Source of the DNA: an uncultured beta proteobacterium
GTDB taxonomy: Bacteria; Pseudomonadota; Gammaproteobacteria; Burkholderiales; Rhodocyclaceae
DNA length: 64,000 nt
Assembly (NCBI GenBank): GCA_903908065.1
Contig: CAIVQO010000070.1
Location: 1 to 64,000, forward strand
Direction: 5' to 3'
The notes below the pieces were generated by a model. That model was not told the DNA's origin and ran no database searches. It was given only the letters and a program-made list of their open reading frames with translations. Position numbers and translations under genes: made by a program. Each line of letters opens with the position of its first letter. Positions within the stretch are counted from its first letter, which is position 1. This document shows positions 1-11,400 of this stretch, one piece after another.

Positions 1-434
1 ACCGCCTGCTCGGGCGTGTCGATGGCGTCGTTGTAGCCGGGGATGACATTGACCTTGGCCTGCAGGGCCAGCTTTTTCGAGGCGATCTTGTCGCCCATCT
101 GTTCGACCGAGTAATGCTTGGGACCGATGAAGACGATCCCCTCCTCCTCCAGCCGGCGCGAAAACGTTGCGTTCTCCGAGAGAAAGCCGTAACCCGGATG
201 CACCGCCTCGGCGCCCGTCTGCTTGCAGGCAGCGATGATCTTGTCCATCACCAGGTAGGACTCTTTCGACGGCGGCGGCCCGATGCAGACCGATTCATCG
301 GCCATCGACACATGCATCGCATCCTTGTCCGCCTCGGAGTACACGGCGACGGTCTTGATGCCCATCTTGCGGGCGGTCTTGATCACGCGGCAGGCGATCT
401 CCCCGCGGTTTGCAATCAGTATTTTCTTGAACAT
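1..434 (-). CDS. Biotin carboxylase subunit of acyl/propionyl-CoA carboxylase (partial; runs off window start; not in ORF track)
   Basis: Reverse-strand reading MFKKILIANRGEIACRVIKTARKMGIKTVAVYSEADKDAMHV...CIGPPPSKESYL, the classic biotin carboxylase N-terminus; adjacent to PccB. Confidence 0.9.
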   Translation of the reverse strand, partial: MFKKILIANRGEIACRVIKTARKMGIKTVAVYSEADKDAMHVSMADESVCIGPPPSKESYLVMDKIIAACKQTGAEAVHPGYGFLSENATFSRRLEEEGIVFIGPKHYSVEQMGDKIASKKLALQAKVNVIPGYNDAIDTPEQA

Positions 435-454
435 TTTTTCTTTCTCCCCGGGGC

Positions 455-1990
455 TCAGAGCGGAATGTTGCCGTGCTTGCGCCACGGATTCTTGATGTCC
501 TTGCCGCGCAGCATGGCCAGGCTGCGGCACACGCGTTTGCGCGTCTCATGCGGCATGATCACGTCGTCGATGAAGCCGCGTGCGCCGGCGACGAAGGGGT
601 TGGCGAACTTGGCCTTGTACTCGGCTTCGCGCGCCGCCAGCTTGGCCGGATCGTTCTTGTCTTCGCGGAAGATGATCTCCACCGCGCCCTTCGGCCCCAT
701 CACCGCGATCTCGGCGCTGGGCCAGGCGAAGTTCACGTCGCCGCGAAGGTGCTTGGAGGCCATCACGTCATAGGCGCCGCCGTAGGCCTTGCGCGTGATC
801 ACGGTGATCTTCGGCACTGTGCACTCGGCGTAGGCGTAGAGCAGCTTGGCGCCGTGCTTGATGATGCCACCGTATTCCTGCGCCGTGCCCGGCATGAAAC
901 CCGGCACATCGACGAAGGTGACGATCGGGATGTTGAAGGCATCGCAGAAGCGCACGAAGCGTCCGGCCTTGATCGAGCTCTTGATGTCCAGGCAACCGGC
1001 CATCACCATCGGCTGGTTGGCGACGATGCCGATGGTCTGGCCTTCCATGCGGGCGAAGCCGATCACGATGTTCTTGGCGTGGTCGGGCTGAACCTCGAAG
1101 AAGTCCGCATCATCCACCACCTTGAAGATCAGTTCCTTGATGTCGTAGGGCTTGTTGGGATTGTCCGGCACCAGGGTATCGAGCGAGTGGTCGAGGCGGT
1201 CGGCCGGATCGTTGGTCGGCCGTGTCGGCGGCTTTTCCTTGTTCGACAGCGGCAGGTAGTTGAAGAAGCGACGCAACATCACCAGCGCTTCGACGTCGTT
1301 GTCGAAGGCCAGGTCGGCAACGCCCGACTTGCTGGTGTGGGTCACGGCGCCGCCCAGCTCCTCGGCGGTTACCTCTTCGTGGGTCACGGTCTTCACCACC
1401 TCGGGACCGGTGACGAACATGTAGGAGGAATCCTTGACCATGAATATGAAGTCGGTCATCGCCGGGCTATACACCGCGCCGCCGGCGCAGGGCCCCATGA
1501 TCATCGAGATCTGCGGGATCACGCCGCTGGCCATGACGTTGCGCTGGAACACGTCGGCATAGCCGCCGAGTGCGGCGACGCCTTCCTGTATGCGGGCGCC
1601 GCCCGAATCATTGAGGCCGATCACCGGGCAGCCGACCTGGATCGCCTTGTCCATCACCTTGCAGATCTTCTCGGCGTGGGTCTCGGAGAGTGCGCCGCCG
1701 AACACCGTGAAGTCCTGCGAGAAGACGAAGACCATGCGACCGTTGATGGTGCCGTAGCCGATCACGACGCCGTCGCCCGGGATCTTCTCCTGCTCGCCCA
1801 TGCCGAAGTCGACGCAGCGATGTTCCTTGAACATGTCCCACTCTTCGAAGGTGCCGTCGTCGAGCAGCAGCTCGATGCGCTCGCGGGCGGTCAGCTTGCC
1901 CTTGGCGTGCTGGGCGTCGATGCGCTTCTGCCCGCCGCCGAGCGCCGCGCGGCGACGCTTTTCGTCCAGTTGGTCGATGATTTCATGCAT
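455..1990 (-). CDS. pccB: Propionyl-CoA carboxylase beta (carboxyltransferase) subunit
   Basis: 511 aa; carboxyltransferase motifs ([62 protein letters not shown]). Confidence 0.95.
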   Translation of the reverse strand: MHEIIDQLDEKRRRAALGGGQKRIDAQHAKGKLTARERIELLLDDGTFEEWDMFKEHRCVDFGMGEQEKIPGDGVVIGYGTINGRMVFVFSQDFTVFGGALSETHAEKICKVMDKAIQVGCPVIGLNDSGGARIQEGVAALGGYADVFQRNVMASGVIPQISMIMGPCAGGAVYSPAMTDFIFMVKDSSYMFVTGPEVVKTVTHEEVTAEELGGAVTHTSKSGVADLAFDNDVEALVMLRRFFNYLPLSNKEKPPTRPTNDPADRLDHSLDTLVPDNPNKPYDIKELIFKVVDDADFFEVQPDHAKNIVIGFARMEGQTIGIVANQPMVMAGCLDIKSSIKAGRFVRFCDAFNIPIVTFVDVPGFMPGTAQEYGGIIKHGAKLLYAYAECTVPKITVITRKAYGGAYDVMASKHLRGDVNFAWPSAEIAVMGPKGAVEIIFREDKNDPAKLAAREAEYKAKFANPFVAGARGFIDDVIMPHETRKRVCRSLAMLRGKDIKNPWRKHGNIPL

Positions 1991-2019
1991 GGTGGTGTGC
2001 CTCCTTGAATCCGTCGTCT

Positions 2020-3024
2020 TCAGAAAAATCGGTTGAGCATGGCCAGCAGCCGGTGGGCTGCCGCCGTCGGGGTAACGCTGCCGGCTTCGACCGCGCGCGC
2101 CAGTTCGGGCAACGCCGCCTTGATCCCGGCGTGGTCACGGAAGCGCGTGTGCAGGCCTTCCTCGATCTGCTGCCACATCCAGGCCAGGGCCTGGTGCTGG
2201 CGTCGCGCCGCGAAGTCGCCGCTGGCGGTGAGGGCTTCGCGATACGCCTCGATGGTGGTCCAGAAGGCTTCGATGCCTTCCTTCTTCGCTGCCGAGAGCG
2301 TCAGCACCGGCGGCTTCCAGGCGGGCGACGCCGCACGCAGCATGCCCAGCGCCGAGCGCATCTGCGTGGCGGCCATCTGGGCGGCGGTCGGGTCGAGGTC
2401 GGCCTTGTTGAATACGACCAGGTCGGCCAGCTCCATGATGCCCTTCTTGATCGCCTGCAGGTCGTCGCCGGCATTCGGCAGCTGGAGCAGGACGAAGCAG
2501 TCGGTCATGCCGGCCACTGCCGTCTCCGACTGGCCGACGCCGACCGTCTCGACGATGATAACGTCGTAGCCCGCTGCTTCGCACAGCAGCAGGGCCTCAC
2601 GGGTTTTCGCGGCGACCCCGCCGAGGCTGCCCGATGAGGGCGAGGGACGGATGAAAGCCTCGGTGCGCTGCGACAAAAGCTCCATGCGCGTCTTGTCGCC
2701 GAGTATCGAACCGCCGGTCACCGAGGACGAGGGATCGACCGCCAGCACCGCCAGCTTGTGGCCGCGCTCGATCAGGTACATGCCGAGGGCCTCGATGAAC
2801 GTCGACTTGCCGACCCCGGGCACGCCGGAAATGCCGATGCGAATGGATTTGCCGGTTTCCGGCAGCAGGGCGCCGAGCACGGCCTGGGCACGCTGCTGGT
2901 GGTCGGTGCGGGTTGATTCGATGAGGGTAATGGCCTTGGCCAGCGCGCGACGGCGCCCGGCGATCACGCCCTCGACGAGGTCGCGATCTTCGCTTGCCAA
3001 GCCCAGCTCCGCCGTCGGCACCAT
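2020..3024 (-). CDS. meaB: MeaB/ArgK-type methylmalonyl-CoA mutase-associated GTPase
   Basis: 334 aa; G1 loop [42 protein letters not shown]; next to mutase. Confidence 0.93.
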   Translation of the reverse strand: MVPTAELGLASEDRDLVEGVIAGRRRALAKAITLIESTRTDHQQRAQAVLGALLPETGKSIRIGISGVPGVGKSTFIEALGMYLIERGHKLAVLAVDPSSSVTGGSILGDKTRMELLSQRTEAFIRPSPSSGSLGGVAAKTREALLLCEAAGYDVIIVETVGVGQSETAVAGMTDCFVLLQLPNAGDDLQAIKKGIMELADLVVFNKADLDPTAAQMAATQMRSALGMLRAASPAWKPPVLTLSAAKKEGIEAFWTTIEAYREALTASGDFAARRQHQALAWMWQQIEEGLHTRFRDHAGIKAALPELARAVEAGSVTPTAAAHRLLAMLNRFF

Positions 3025-3025
3025 C

Positions 3026-3047
3026 GCCGTGTCGTCAGCGCCGACTT
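3026..3047 (+). repeat. Dispersed motif copy GCCGTGTCGTCAGCGCCGACTT
   Basis: 21/22 to GCCGTGTCGCCAGCGCCGACTT. Confidence 0.85.
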
Positions 3048-5213
3048 TCAGGCGCTGCCCGGCAGGTGCGCGGCGCGGATGGCGCGCAGCACCTCATGGG
3101 CGCAACTGGGGATCGGCGTGCCGGGCCCGAAGATGCCCTTGGCGCCGGCCTGGAACAGGAAGTCGTAGTCCTGCGCCGGAATCACGCCCCCGACGAAGAC
3201 TACGATGTCGCTTCCGCCCTGCTCGCGCAGTGCCTTGACCAGCGCAGGGACCAGGGTCTTGTGGCCGGCGGCCAGCGTCGACACGCCTATCGCATGCACA
3301 TCGTTTTCGATCGCCTGGCGCGCGGCCTCTTCCGGGGTCTGGAACAGCGGGCCGACGTCGACGTCGAAGCCGAGGTCGGCGAAGGCCGTGGCCACCACCT
3401 TGGCGCCGCGGTCGTGACCATCCTGGCCCAGCTTGGCGATCATGATGCGCGGCCGGCGGCCTTCGGCGGCGGCGAATTCGTCGGTGAGTTCGCGGACTTC
3501 GTCCAAACCGGGGGTATCTCCAAAAGCCGCACTATAAACGCCGGAAACGGTCTGGTTGGTGGCGCGGTGCCGACCCCAGACCTTTTCCAGCGCGTCCGAA
3601 ATCTCGCCGCCGGTGGCGCGCAGGCGCGTGGCCTTGATCGCCAGGTCGAGCAGGTTGCCGCTCTTGTTGGCGGCGGCCTCGGTCAGCGCGTCGAGCGCCG
3701 CCTGCACCGCCTTGCCGTCGCGTGTGGCGCGGATGGCCTTGAGCCGCGCTACTTGTGCCTCGCGCACGGCTGAGTTGTCGATTTCGAGGATGTCGATCGG
3801 CGCCTCTTCCTTGAGCTTGTACTTGTTGACGCCGACGATGACGTCCTTGCCCGAGTCGATGCGCGCCTGCTTTTCGGCGGCGCACTTCTCGATCTGCAGC
3901 TTGGCCCAGCCGCTTTGCACGGCCTGGGTCATGCCGCCCATCTTGTCGACTTCCTCGATGATGGCCCAGGCCTGGTCGGCGATGTCCTGGGTCAGCTTTT
4001 CCATCATGTAGCTGCCGGCCCAGGGATCGATCACGTTGGTGATGTGCGTCTCTTCCTGGATGATCAGCTGGGTGTTGCGGGCGATGCGTGCCGAGAACTC
4101 GGTCGGCAGGGCGATGGCCTCGTCGAGCGAATTGGTGTGCAGCGACTGGGTGCCGCCAAACACCGCCGCCATGGCCTCGATGGTGGTGCGCACCACGTTG
4201 TTGTAGGGGTCCTGCTCGGTCAGCGACCAGCCCGAGGTCTGGCAGTGGGTGCGCAGCATCATCGACTTCGGATTGCCCGGGTTGAACTCCTTCATGATCC
4301 GCCACCAGAGCAGGCGCGCGGCGCGCATCTTGGCGATCTCGAGGTAGAAGTTCATGCCGATGGCCCAGAAGAAACTCAGGCGCCCGGCGAACTCGTCGAC
4401 GTTCATGCCGGCAGCCAGCGCCGTCTTCACGTACTCACGTCCGTCGGCCAGGGTGAAGGCCAGTTCCAGCGCCTGGGTCGCGCCGGCCTCCTGCATGTGG
4501 TAGCCGGAGATCGAGATCGAGTTGAACTTCGGCATGTTCTTCGCCGTGTAGCCGATGATGTCGGCGATGATGCGCATCGAGGGCTCGGGCGGGTAGATGT
4601 AGGTGTTGCGGACCATGAACTCCTTGAGGATGTCGTTCTGGATGGTCCCCGAGAGCTTCTCCTGGGTGACGCCCTGTTCCTCGGCCGCCACGACGTAGCC
4701 GGCGAGGATGGGCAGCACCGCGCCGTTCATGGTCATCGAGACCGAGATCTTGTCCAGCGGGATGCCGTCGAAGAGGATTTTCATGTCTTCGACGGAATCG
4801 ATTGCCACGCCGGCCTTGCCGACATCGCCGGTGACGCGAGGATGGTCGGAGTCATAGCCGCGGTGCGTGGCCAGGTCGAAAGCCACCGACACGCCCTGGC
4901 CGCCGGCAGCGAGCGCCTTGCGGTAAAAGGCATTTGACGCTTCCGCCGTTGAGAAGCCCGCGTACTGTCGGATGGTCCAGGGGCGCACGGCGTACATCGT
5001 CGCTTGCGGGCCACGGATGAAGGGGGCAAAGCCGGGCAGCGTATCGGCATACGGTAGCCCCTCGACATCGGCCTTGGTGTAGAGCGGCTTGACCGTCAGG
5101 CCTTCCGGCGTAATCCAGTCCAGCTTGCCGACATCATTGCCGGGTGCCGACTTTGCCGCGGCCTTGGCCCAGGTCTCGATCGAGGGAATGCTGACTTCGG
5201 GTGCCTTGCTCAT
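3048..5213 (-). CDS. Methylmalonyl-CoA mutase
   Basis: 721 aa; [26 protein letters not shown]-terminal B12-binding [31 protein letters not shown]. Confidence 0.96.
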   Translation of the reverse strand: MSKAPEVSIPSIETWAKAAAKSAPGNDVGKLDWITPEGLTVKPLYTKADVEGLPYADTLPGFAPFIRGPQATMYAVRPWTIRQYAGFSTAEASNAFYRKALAAGGQGVSVAFDLATHRGYDSDHPRVTGDVGKAGVAIDSVEDMKILFDGIPLDKISVSMTMNGAVLPILAGYVVAAEEQGVTQEKLSGTIQNDILKEFMVRNTYIYPPEPSMRIIADIIGYTAKNMPKFNSISISGYHMQEAGATQALELAFTLADGREYVKTALAAGMNVDEFAGRLSFFWAIGMNFYLEIAKMRAARLLWWRIMKEFNPGNPKSMMLRTHCQTSGWSLTEQDPYNNVVRTTIEAMAAVFGGTQSLHTNSLDEAIALPTEFSARIARNTQLIIQEETHITNVIDPWAGSYMMEKLTQDIADQAWAIIEEVDKMGGMTQAVQSGWAKLQIEKCAAEKQARIDSGKDVIVGVNKYKLKEEAPIDILEIDNSAVREAQVARLKAIRATRDGKAVQAALDALTEAAANKSGNLLDLAIKATRLRATGGEISDALEKVWGRHRATNQTVSGVYSAAFGDTPGLDEVRELTDEFAAAEGRRPRIMIAKLGQDGHDRGAKVVATAFADLGFDVDVGPLFQTPEEAARQAIENDVHAIGVSTLAAGHKTLVPALVKALREQGGSDIVVFVGGVIPAQDYDFLFQAGAKGIFGPGTPIPSCAHEVLRAIRAAHLPGSA

Positions 5214-5328
5214 GGTTTGTCCTTTTGGTTACCGCCGCTGCGCTCAACGCCAATGATGCTGGCGCTAGCTTTCACTGAAACTCGTTTTCAAAGCTGACGC
5301 TTGACTTCCTGACCAAGACGCATGATAC

Positions 5329-5350
5329 TGCATCCATAATTATGAATGCA
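5329..5350. promoter_or_regulatory. 22-bp near-perfect palindrome TGCATcCATAATTATGaATGCA overlapping the GntR start codon
   Basis: Read directly; only one symmetric base pair (positions 6/17) is mismatched. Confidence 0.6.
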
Positions 5351-6013
5351 AGAACTCCTTCGAAGATTCTGGTCCTGCCGGCGCTCTACGAACAAGTCGC
5401 GGAACGCCTGCGGACCCGCATTTTCGCTCACGAACTTCAGCCCGGGGCATGGATCGACGAACAGGCGCTGGCGGTGGAGTACGGCATCAGCCGCACGCCG
5501 CTGCGCGAGGCACTCAAGGTGCTGGCTGCGGAAGGCCTGGTGGTGCTCAAGCCGCGGCGCGGCTGCTATGTCACCGAATTGTCCGAACAGGACATCGACG
5601 AAGTCTTCCCGGTGATGGCCGTGCTTGAAGGCAAGGTTGCCGAACTCGCCGCGCACCGTATCACCAGCGCCGACTATGCCCGCCTCGCGGCGATTCACGA
5701 CGACCTTGAAAAGCACGCCGCCGCAAGCAACGCCGACCGCTTCTTCGAGGCCAACCAACGCTTCCACGACGCCTTGCAGGACATCGCCGGCAACCGCTAC
5801 CTGGCACAGCTGATCAACGACGCGCGCAAGGTGATCAAGCTCACCCGACGCGATTCGCTGCGCCTCGAAGGACGGCTCAAGCAATCCCTGGCGGAGCACC
5901 GCGACATCCTCGACGCCCTGCGCGACAAGGACCCGGCCAGGGCACAACGCAGCATGCACGACCACCTGATGTCCGGCCGCAACGCCCTGGCGCGGCTGGC
6001 CAAGGCAAACTGA
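5342..6013 (+). CDS. GntR-family regulator (FCD/FadR subfamily)
   Basis: 223 aa; N-terminal wHTH (YGISRTPLREALKVLAAEGLV) plus helical C-terminal domain; divergent from the mutase operon. Confidence 0.9.
   Translation: MNARTPSKILVLPALYEQVAERLRTRIFAHELQPGAWIDEQALAVEYGISRTPLREALKVLAAEGLVVLKPRRGCYVTELSEQDIDEVFPVMAVLEGKVAELAAHRITSADYARLAAIHDDLEKHAAASNADRFFEANQRFHDALQDIAGNRYLAQLINDARKVIKLTRRDSLRLEGRLKQSLAEHRDILDALRDKDPARAQRSMHDHLMSGRNALARLAKAN
5655..5676 (+). repeat. Dispersed motif copy (degenerate) ACCGTATCACCAGCGCCGACTA
   Basis: 18/22, inside the GntR gene. Confidence 0.5.
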
Positions 6014-6032
6014 GCCGGCGCCTCGCGCCGGC
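6014..6032. terminator. Hairpin GCCGGCGC-CTC-GCGCCGGC between convergent genes
   Basis: 8-bp perfect stem, 3-nt loop, no T-tract. Confidence 0.4.
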
Positions 6033-6042
6033 CCCGCAGCAC

Positions 6043-6936
6043 CTACACCCCGTGCTGCTTCAGCCAGGCCAGGAGGCGCTTCCAGCCATCCTCGGCCGGC
6101 TCCTTGCGGTAGGTTGGCCGGTAGTCGGCATGGAAGGCATGCGGCGCACCCTCATAGACATGGATCTGCGACTTGCCGCCGGCCTTGGCGATGGCATCCT
6201 TCATCGCATTCACGTCATCCATGGGAATACCCTGGTCCGCCGAGCCGTAAAGACCGAGCACCGCACCCTTGATTTGCGCGGCGAGGTCAAGCGGATACTT
6301 CGGCGTGCGGTCATTGACTTCGCCGTCGATGCGGCCATACCAGGCAACGCCGGCCTTGACCGCCGGGTTGTGCGCGGCATAGAGCCAGGTGTTGCGTCCG
6401 CCCCAGCAGAATCCGGTAATCGCCAACCGCGTCACGTCGCCGCCGTTCTTTCCGGCCCAGGCGACGCAGGCATCCAAGTCTGACATCACCCCGGCATCGG
6501 GCACCTTGCTGACGACGCCCGCCAGGATTTCCTGGATGTTGGTCATCTTGCGCGGATCGCCGTAGCGGGCGAAGAGTTCGGGCGCAATGGCCAGATAACC
6601 TTCCTTCGCCAAACGCCTGCAGACGTCGGCAATGTATTCATGCACGCCGAAAATCTCCGACACCACCAGCACCACCGGCGCACCTGTCTTGCCGGCAGGC
6701 ATGGCGCGATAGGCCACCATCTCGCCGTCCTTGACCGGCACCTTGACTTCGCCCGCGGTCAGCCCGTCGGCACTTGTCTTGATCGGGCTTTGCGCTGCGG
6801 CTGGCTGCACCGCCAAGGCAAAGCCGGCGCCCAGCGCGGTGACGATGAAGCCGCGCCGATCGACCTGGGTTGCGGGCATGAGGCTGTCGAACTGGCTTCG
6901 TTCATCGGAAGTGTTCGGGTGCGTGGCGTTGGCCAT
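6043..6936 (-). CDS. Dienelactone hydrolase family protein, Tat-like/secreted N-terminus
   Basis: GFCWGGRNTWLYAAHNP nucleophile elbow, YEGAPHAFHADYRPTYRKEPAEDGWKR; start taken at MANATHPNTSDERSQ. Confidence 0.85.
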   Translation of the reverse strand: MANATHPNTSDERSQFDSLMPATQVDRRGFIVTALGAGFALAVQPAAAQSPIKTSADGLTAGEVKVPVKDGEMVAYRAMPAGKTGAPVVLVVSEIFGVHEYIADVCRRLAKEGYLAIAPELFARYGDPRKMTNIQEILAGVVSKVPDAGVMSDLDACVAWAGKNGGDVTRLAITGFCWGGRNTWLYAAHNPAVKAGVAWYGRIDGEVNDRTPKYPLDLAAQIKGAVLGLYGSADQGIPMDDVNAMKDAIAKAGGKSQIHVYEGAPHAFHADYRPTYRKEPAEDGWKRLLAWLKQHGV

Positions 6937-6978
6937 CTGTTTCTCCTTGTCCATTGGGGGTTCGTATCTGAAGATACC

Positions 6979-7000
6979 GTCCCCGCCCGAGGGCGGGGAC
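6979..7000. repeat. Perfect inverted repeat GTCCCCGCCC-GA-GGGCGGGGAC in the divergent intergenic region
   Basis: 10-bp arms, 2-nt centre, no T-tract. Confidence 0.6.
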
Positions 7001-7041
7001 ATAAAATACCTGTTCCCGTTCGCCATATCAATGAGGTCACC

Positions 7042-7626
7042 ATGAGCACGCTGCCGATCAGCCGCTACCCCGTACCCAAGCTGGAAGACCTCCCCGAGGA
7101 CATCCGCGCGCGCATCCTCGAGGTGCAGGAAAAATCCGGTTTCGTGCCCAATGTCTTCCTCGCCCTGGCCCACCGGCCGGCCGAATGGCGCGCCTTCTTC
7201 GCCTATCACGACGCGCTGATGGAAAAGGACAGCGGGCTAACCAAGGCCGAGCGCGAAATGATCGTGGTCGCCACCTCGAATGCCAACGGCTGCCAGTACT
7301 GCGTGGTCGCCCACGGCGCCATCCTGCGCATTCGCGCCAAAAACGCGCTGGTCGCCGACCAGGTGGCGATCAACCACCGCAAGGCCGACATCACGCCGCG
7401 TCAGAAAGCCATGCTCGACTTCGCCATGAAGGTGGCGCTGGATTCCGCCGCGATCGGCGAAGCCGACTACGCCACCCTGCACGGCCATGGCTTCAATGAT
7501 GAAGACATCTGGGACATCGGCGCCGTCGCGGCCTTCTTCGGCCTCAGCAACCGCATGGCCAACATGGCCGGAATGCGTCCCAACGACGAGTTCTACCTGA
7601 TGGGAAGGCTGCCGAAACAGAAATGA
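7042..7626 (+). CDS. Alkylhydroperoxidase AhpD-like / peroxidase-related protein
   Basis: SNANGCQYCVVAHGAILR (CxxC-x3-H type motif); start ATG 7042 chosen within the longer ORF. Confidence 0.85.
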   Translation: MSTLPISRYPVPKLEDLPEDIRARILEVQEKSGFVPNVFLALAHRPAEWRAFFAYHDALMEKDSGLTKAEREMIVVATSNANGCQYCVVAHGAILRIRAKNALVADQVAINHRKADITPRQKAMLDFAMKVALDSAAIGEADYATLHGHGFNDEDIWDIGAVAAFFGLSNRMANMAGMRPNDEFYLMGRLPKQK

Positions 7627-7629
7627 ACA

Positions 7630-7648
7630 AGCCGCCCGAAGGCGGCCT
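7630..7648. terminator. Hairpin GCCGCC-CGAA-GGCGGC between convergent genes; could serve either strand
   Basis: Perfect 6-bp stem with UUCG-type loop on the minus strand, weak T-richness. Confidence 0.45.
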
Positions 7649-7658
7649 GTTCAGCGAA

Positions 7659-7680
7659 AAGTCGGCGCTGGCAACACGCC
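7659..7680 (-). repeat. Dispersed motif copy GGCGTGTTGCCAGCGCCGACTT
   Basis: 20/22, intergenic. Confidence 0.8.
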
Positions 7681-7702
7681 GACAAGGAGTCTTCCCGAAA
7701 CC

Positions 7703-8418
7703 TCAGATCTTGCATTCTGCATCGGCGCCCTTGCCAATGCCTTTGCCCTCGCCCTTGTTCTGCGCAATCGAACTCGGCATGGTGACCTGGATGCCCTGCT
7801 GCGGCGGAACCTGGGTGGGAACCGAGTTCGAATTGGCAACGAATCCGAACTGACCGGCGTTCAGTTGCACCGTACCCGCCTTGTTGGTCATCGCGATCGA
7901 ACCATTGGTGACATCGACATGCAGGCCGTTGGGGGGCGGCTTGCCACCCGTGGTCGGCACCCCTCCGCAGTCGTTCTGGCACAGCAGGGCACCGAAGTGG
8001 GTGCCGCGTATGCCGATGGTTGCGGTTTCGGTCTGGAACGTGACTTTCTCGCGATTGCGCTTGCCCACCAAGCCGGTGACGGCGCGCAAACCGCCCTTGA
8101 ACATGTTGATCAGGACATTGTCGCTCTCGGGCTTTGAGGCATTGTAGGAGTAGCTTTCGATCTTGAGCTGGCTGACCGGTCGCATCACTACCTCGGCGCC
8201 GTCCGAAAATTTGATGCGCGCATAGGTCTCCGTCTCGGTACTGAGCGTATCCCCCTCAAGAATCTCGGACTTGACCGAAAGCAGCTTGCTGCTGCCGTCG
8301 GCGCGCTTGGCCGACAGCGTACCCGAAAGATGGGTGATCTGCCCCGCGACTCCGGCATGGACAAGCGGCATCCAGCCCGCTGACGCGGCAAGCGCGCCAG
8401 CGAGAAGCAAAGCTTTCA
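7703..8418 (-). CDS. FecR-domain secreted protein
   Basis: Signal-like N-terminus VKALLLAGALAASAGWMPLVHA then GQITHLSGTLSAKRADGSSKLLSVKSEILEGDTLSTETETYARIKFSDGAEVVMRP (FecR fold); GTG start 2 nt after the upstream TGA. Confidence 0.75.
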
Positions 8419-8423
8419 CGGGA

Positions 8424-11400
8424 TCAGGACGAACACTGGGCGACTTTTTTCTGGGCTGGCTTTTCATCTTTCTTCTCTTCCTTGGCTTGGTCCTTCTTGT
8501 CCTTATCCTTGTCCTTGTCTTTGTCTTTTTCCTTGTCCTTCTCGCTGGTCTTTTCGTCCTTGCCGTTCGACGCAGTGGTTTTCCCGTCAGACGACTCGGT
8601 GGAGGACTGATCGCCGGATGACGATCCGGTACCGCTGCCGCTCGAGGTTCCCGAGCCGTCCGTACTGCCCGACGTGGTAGCGCCCGAGGTGGTAGTGCTT
8701 CCCGACGTCGTACCTCCGGAAGTTGTACCACTGGCGTCGCTACCGAAGGTACCTTCACTACCGCCGGTCGTACCGATCAGGCCGGATGGCGGTTGAGTTG
8801 GGTCGGTTTGTCCCGTGGTCGGCGGCGGCGGCGTGTTGCTTTCGGTCGGCGTCTCTGTCGCGCTGGCCTTTTCCGTGGAAGTAACGAGCTCATTCACCAC
8901 TTGGGAACTTTGTACCGGAGCTACATAGGTCAGATGCAGGCCATTCGCCGCCGTTGCCGGTGTACTCAGATCGCCGACGAACAGTCCGCTGCCCACACCC
9001 GACACGATCAGGCCGGGTGTGGTTCTTGTCGTGAAATCGAGGTAGATGCTGCTCGGCGGGCTGTTGGCATCAGCCAGGAGGTAGGAGCCGTTAAGCAGCG
9101 ACAATGTGGACGCCGTACCCGTCAGCTTGAGGTCGATATCGTTTCCAGCCTCGAAATACGATGCATTGTCGAGCGTGACGTCGCCCGAGACAAAGCCCGT
9201 GATGTTGCTCGTCGGACTGGTCGCAACCATGATGCCACCGTTACTGACGATGCCGCCGAGGTTGAACTCGACTTCACCGGGCGACGATACGCTGCCCTGC
9301 AGGTTCAGCGTACCGGTACCCAGGGTCAGGCCCCGCAGCAGCACGTTCGCCCCTTGCACCCAAGCACCGGAACCGATGTTTATGGTGGAGCCAAAGACCA
9401 TCGCGTCCCCGGTAGCGCTGACCGGCGCATTGATGATGTTCACGGTTCCGCCGGATAGGCTGACATTGCCACCGGATACCTGGGCGTCGACGTTGATTGT
9501 TCCACCCGCGCTTAGGCCGAAGTCGGTTACTGCAGCCAGAGCACGTAGCGGCCCAAGCGCAGAAGTCACGGTAAGGTTTCCACCCGCGGAGAGGATCGCG
9601 CTCGCCCCATCCAGGGCGGCTCCGTAATAAGTCAGATTGTTCTCCGGCGCCGAGACGAAGATGTCACCCGCCCCACCATAGGTGGTAAAGCTGTGGAGAC
9701 CGTTTATGACCGTCACGTCGCTGCCGCGATGCACGAAGGTGACAGCGCTATTGGCGGTCGCGCCGTCATTCAAATCCAGCGATGCCGGCACTGCTACGCC
9801 ATAGTGGTCGATAACGATTCCACCGCTGGAACTGTTGGCAATCGTCGCTGCAATCTGACTGGCATTCTCGATATGCGCGCTGATCGGACCTGTGGCACTG
9901 AGATTCACGACCCCACCCGAGGTCACCAAGGAGCCAATGGTGAGCGAACGCCCCGCGAGCGCCTGCTGCGGCTTCCCAGCCGTCGAGTCATAGCCGGCAT
10001 TCAGGTTCACCGGATCGGTTGCGGAAACGGTCGCCGTACCCAACAACTCGATATTGCCGGCGGCATAGACATCCAGACTTGCAATCAACGCGCCGTCCAC
10101 CACGTCGATCTGGCCGCCAGCGCCCTGCCTTACGTGGCCTGTAGTACCGTCGGGATACTGGCCCTGATTGGCATAGAGCCCCACGTGGTCACCAATCAGG
10201 CGGCTGGTGCCGGCCAGCAGCAGGTTTCCGCCGTAAGTGCTGGTCAGAGTCCCGGGGATACCATTCGATGTGAAATTATCCTGACCAGCGTAGCCATTGA
10301 GCGCGCCGACCGCCTCAACCCGGCCGCGCAACAGTACTGTTCCGTCTCCGGACAAGGTCAGGTCACCATTGGCGTAGAGGTTACCTCCGTTCTGGGTGAT
10401 CGCCCCGGACGCCTCCGCTGCACCGACCGCGTAAACAGACAAGTCGCCGCCGTATGCAGCCACTTGCGCCGCGGGTCCAAGCACGATATCGCCGCCATAA
10501 TCCGGACTGTCGTTGTACCCGGACCAGATTTCAATGTAGCTACCGGTCGAAACGACGCTGCCATTGATCGCGATGCCACGGTCGCCCCAGATCGTGACAG
10601 CGCCCGCGGCAGAAATCTGACCATCTATCCCGATTGAACCACCGTTAGCCGTGTTCACGGTCCCGGCGGCAGCGAAAAGGTCAATTGTGCCTGCCGACTG
10701 CAGGCTGCCGGTCGCTGCGATCGCGACGTTTCCGCCGCGAGCACTGGCACTGTCCAGGATGTAGTCATATCCGGCGTCAACCACAATACCTAGGGTGCCG
10801 GTGACGGTGCCCGCCAAGTTCGCGTTACCAAAAGCGTTGATCTGAACGTCGCCCCCGTAGATCAAACTACCGGATGACTGGGTAATGTCGCCCTTCAACC
10901 CATTTGCGCTTCCCGACAGCGCGTAGAGATGGACAAACGGCGCCGAGCTGGCATCGATCAGCGACCCGCCAATCGTCAGATTGCCTCCGTAGGGAGAGGC
11001 GGCCGCAAGCGGGCTCGAGTAGCCTGCGCGGACCTGGATTCCCGCGCTGGTATTCACACTGCCGTTGAGGCCGATATCGCCCATGGCGTCGATGTTCACG
11101 TCGTCCAGCGCCGTGATCGAGCTCCCCGAGTTTTGGCTGATCTGACCGCCGCTGCTCCCGGCGACGTTCGCCGAGGCATACAGGTTCACGCCGCCTCCGA
11201 TGGCCTGAAGACTGCCGCCCAAGCTCATGTTGCCACCGTATGTGCTCGGTGCCCACGTGCCGCCATACACATCCACACCTGCGGCCGCGCTGATGCCGAG
11301 CGACTGCGTGCTGTGAATCGTGCCGCTCGCGACAAGCGCCCCACCTGCCGCCAAAGTGACATTTCCGCCATAGACCGAACTGCCGCTCATCAGGGTGATG

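Noticed and set aside
473-2008. 511-aa plus-strand ORF opposite pccB
   Set aside because: Mirror ORF from high-GC codon bias; His/Gly/Ala/Val/Asp-rich translation without family motifs; the minus strand has clear PccB.
2213-2224. AAGTCGCCGCTG in meaB as a further minus-strand motif copy
   Set aside because: One core mismatch and poor flank match; encodes ASGDF in frame, may be coincidental.
5214-5341. Cobalamin riboswitch upstream of the B12-dependent mutase
   Set aside because: The leader is short and no B12-box-like sequence or suitable structure was recognised.
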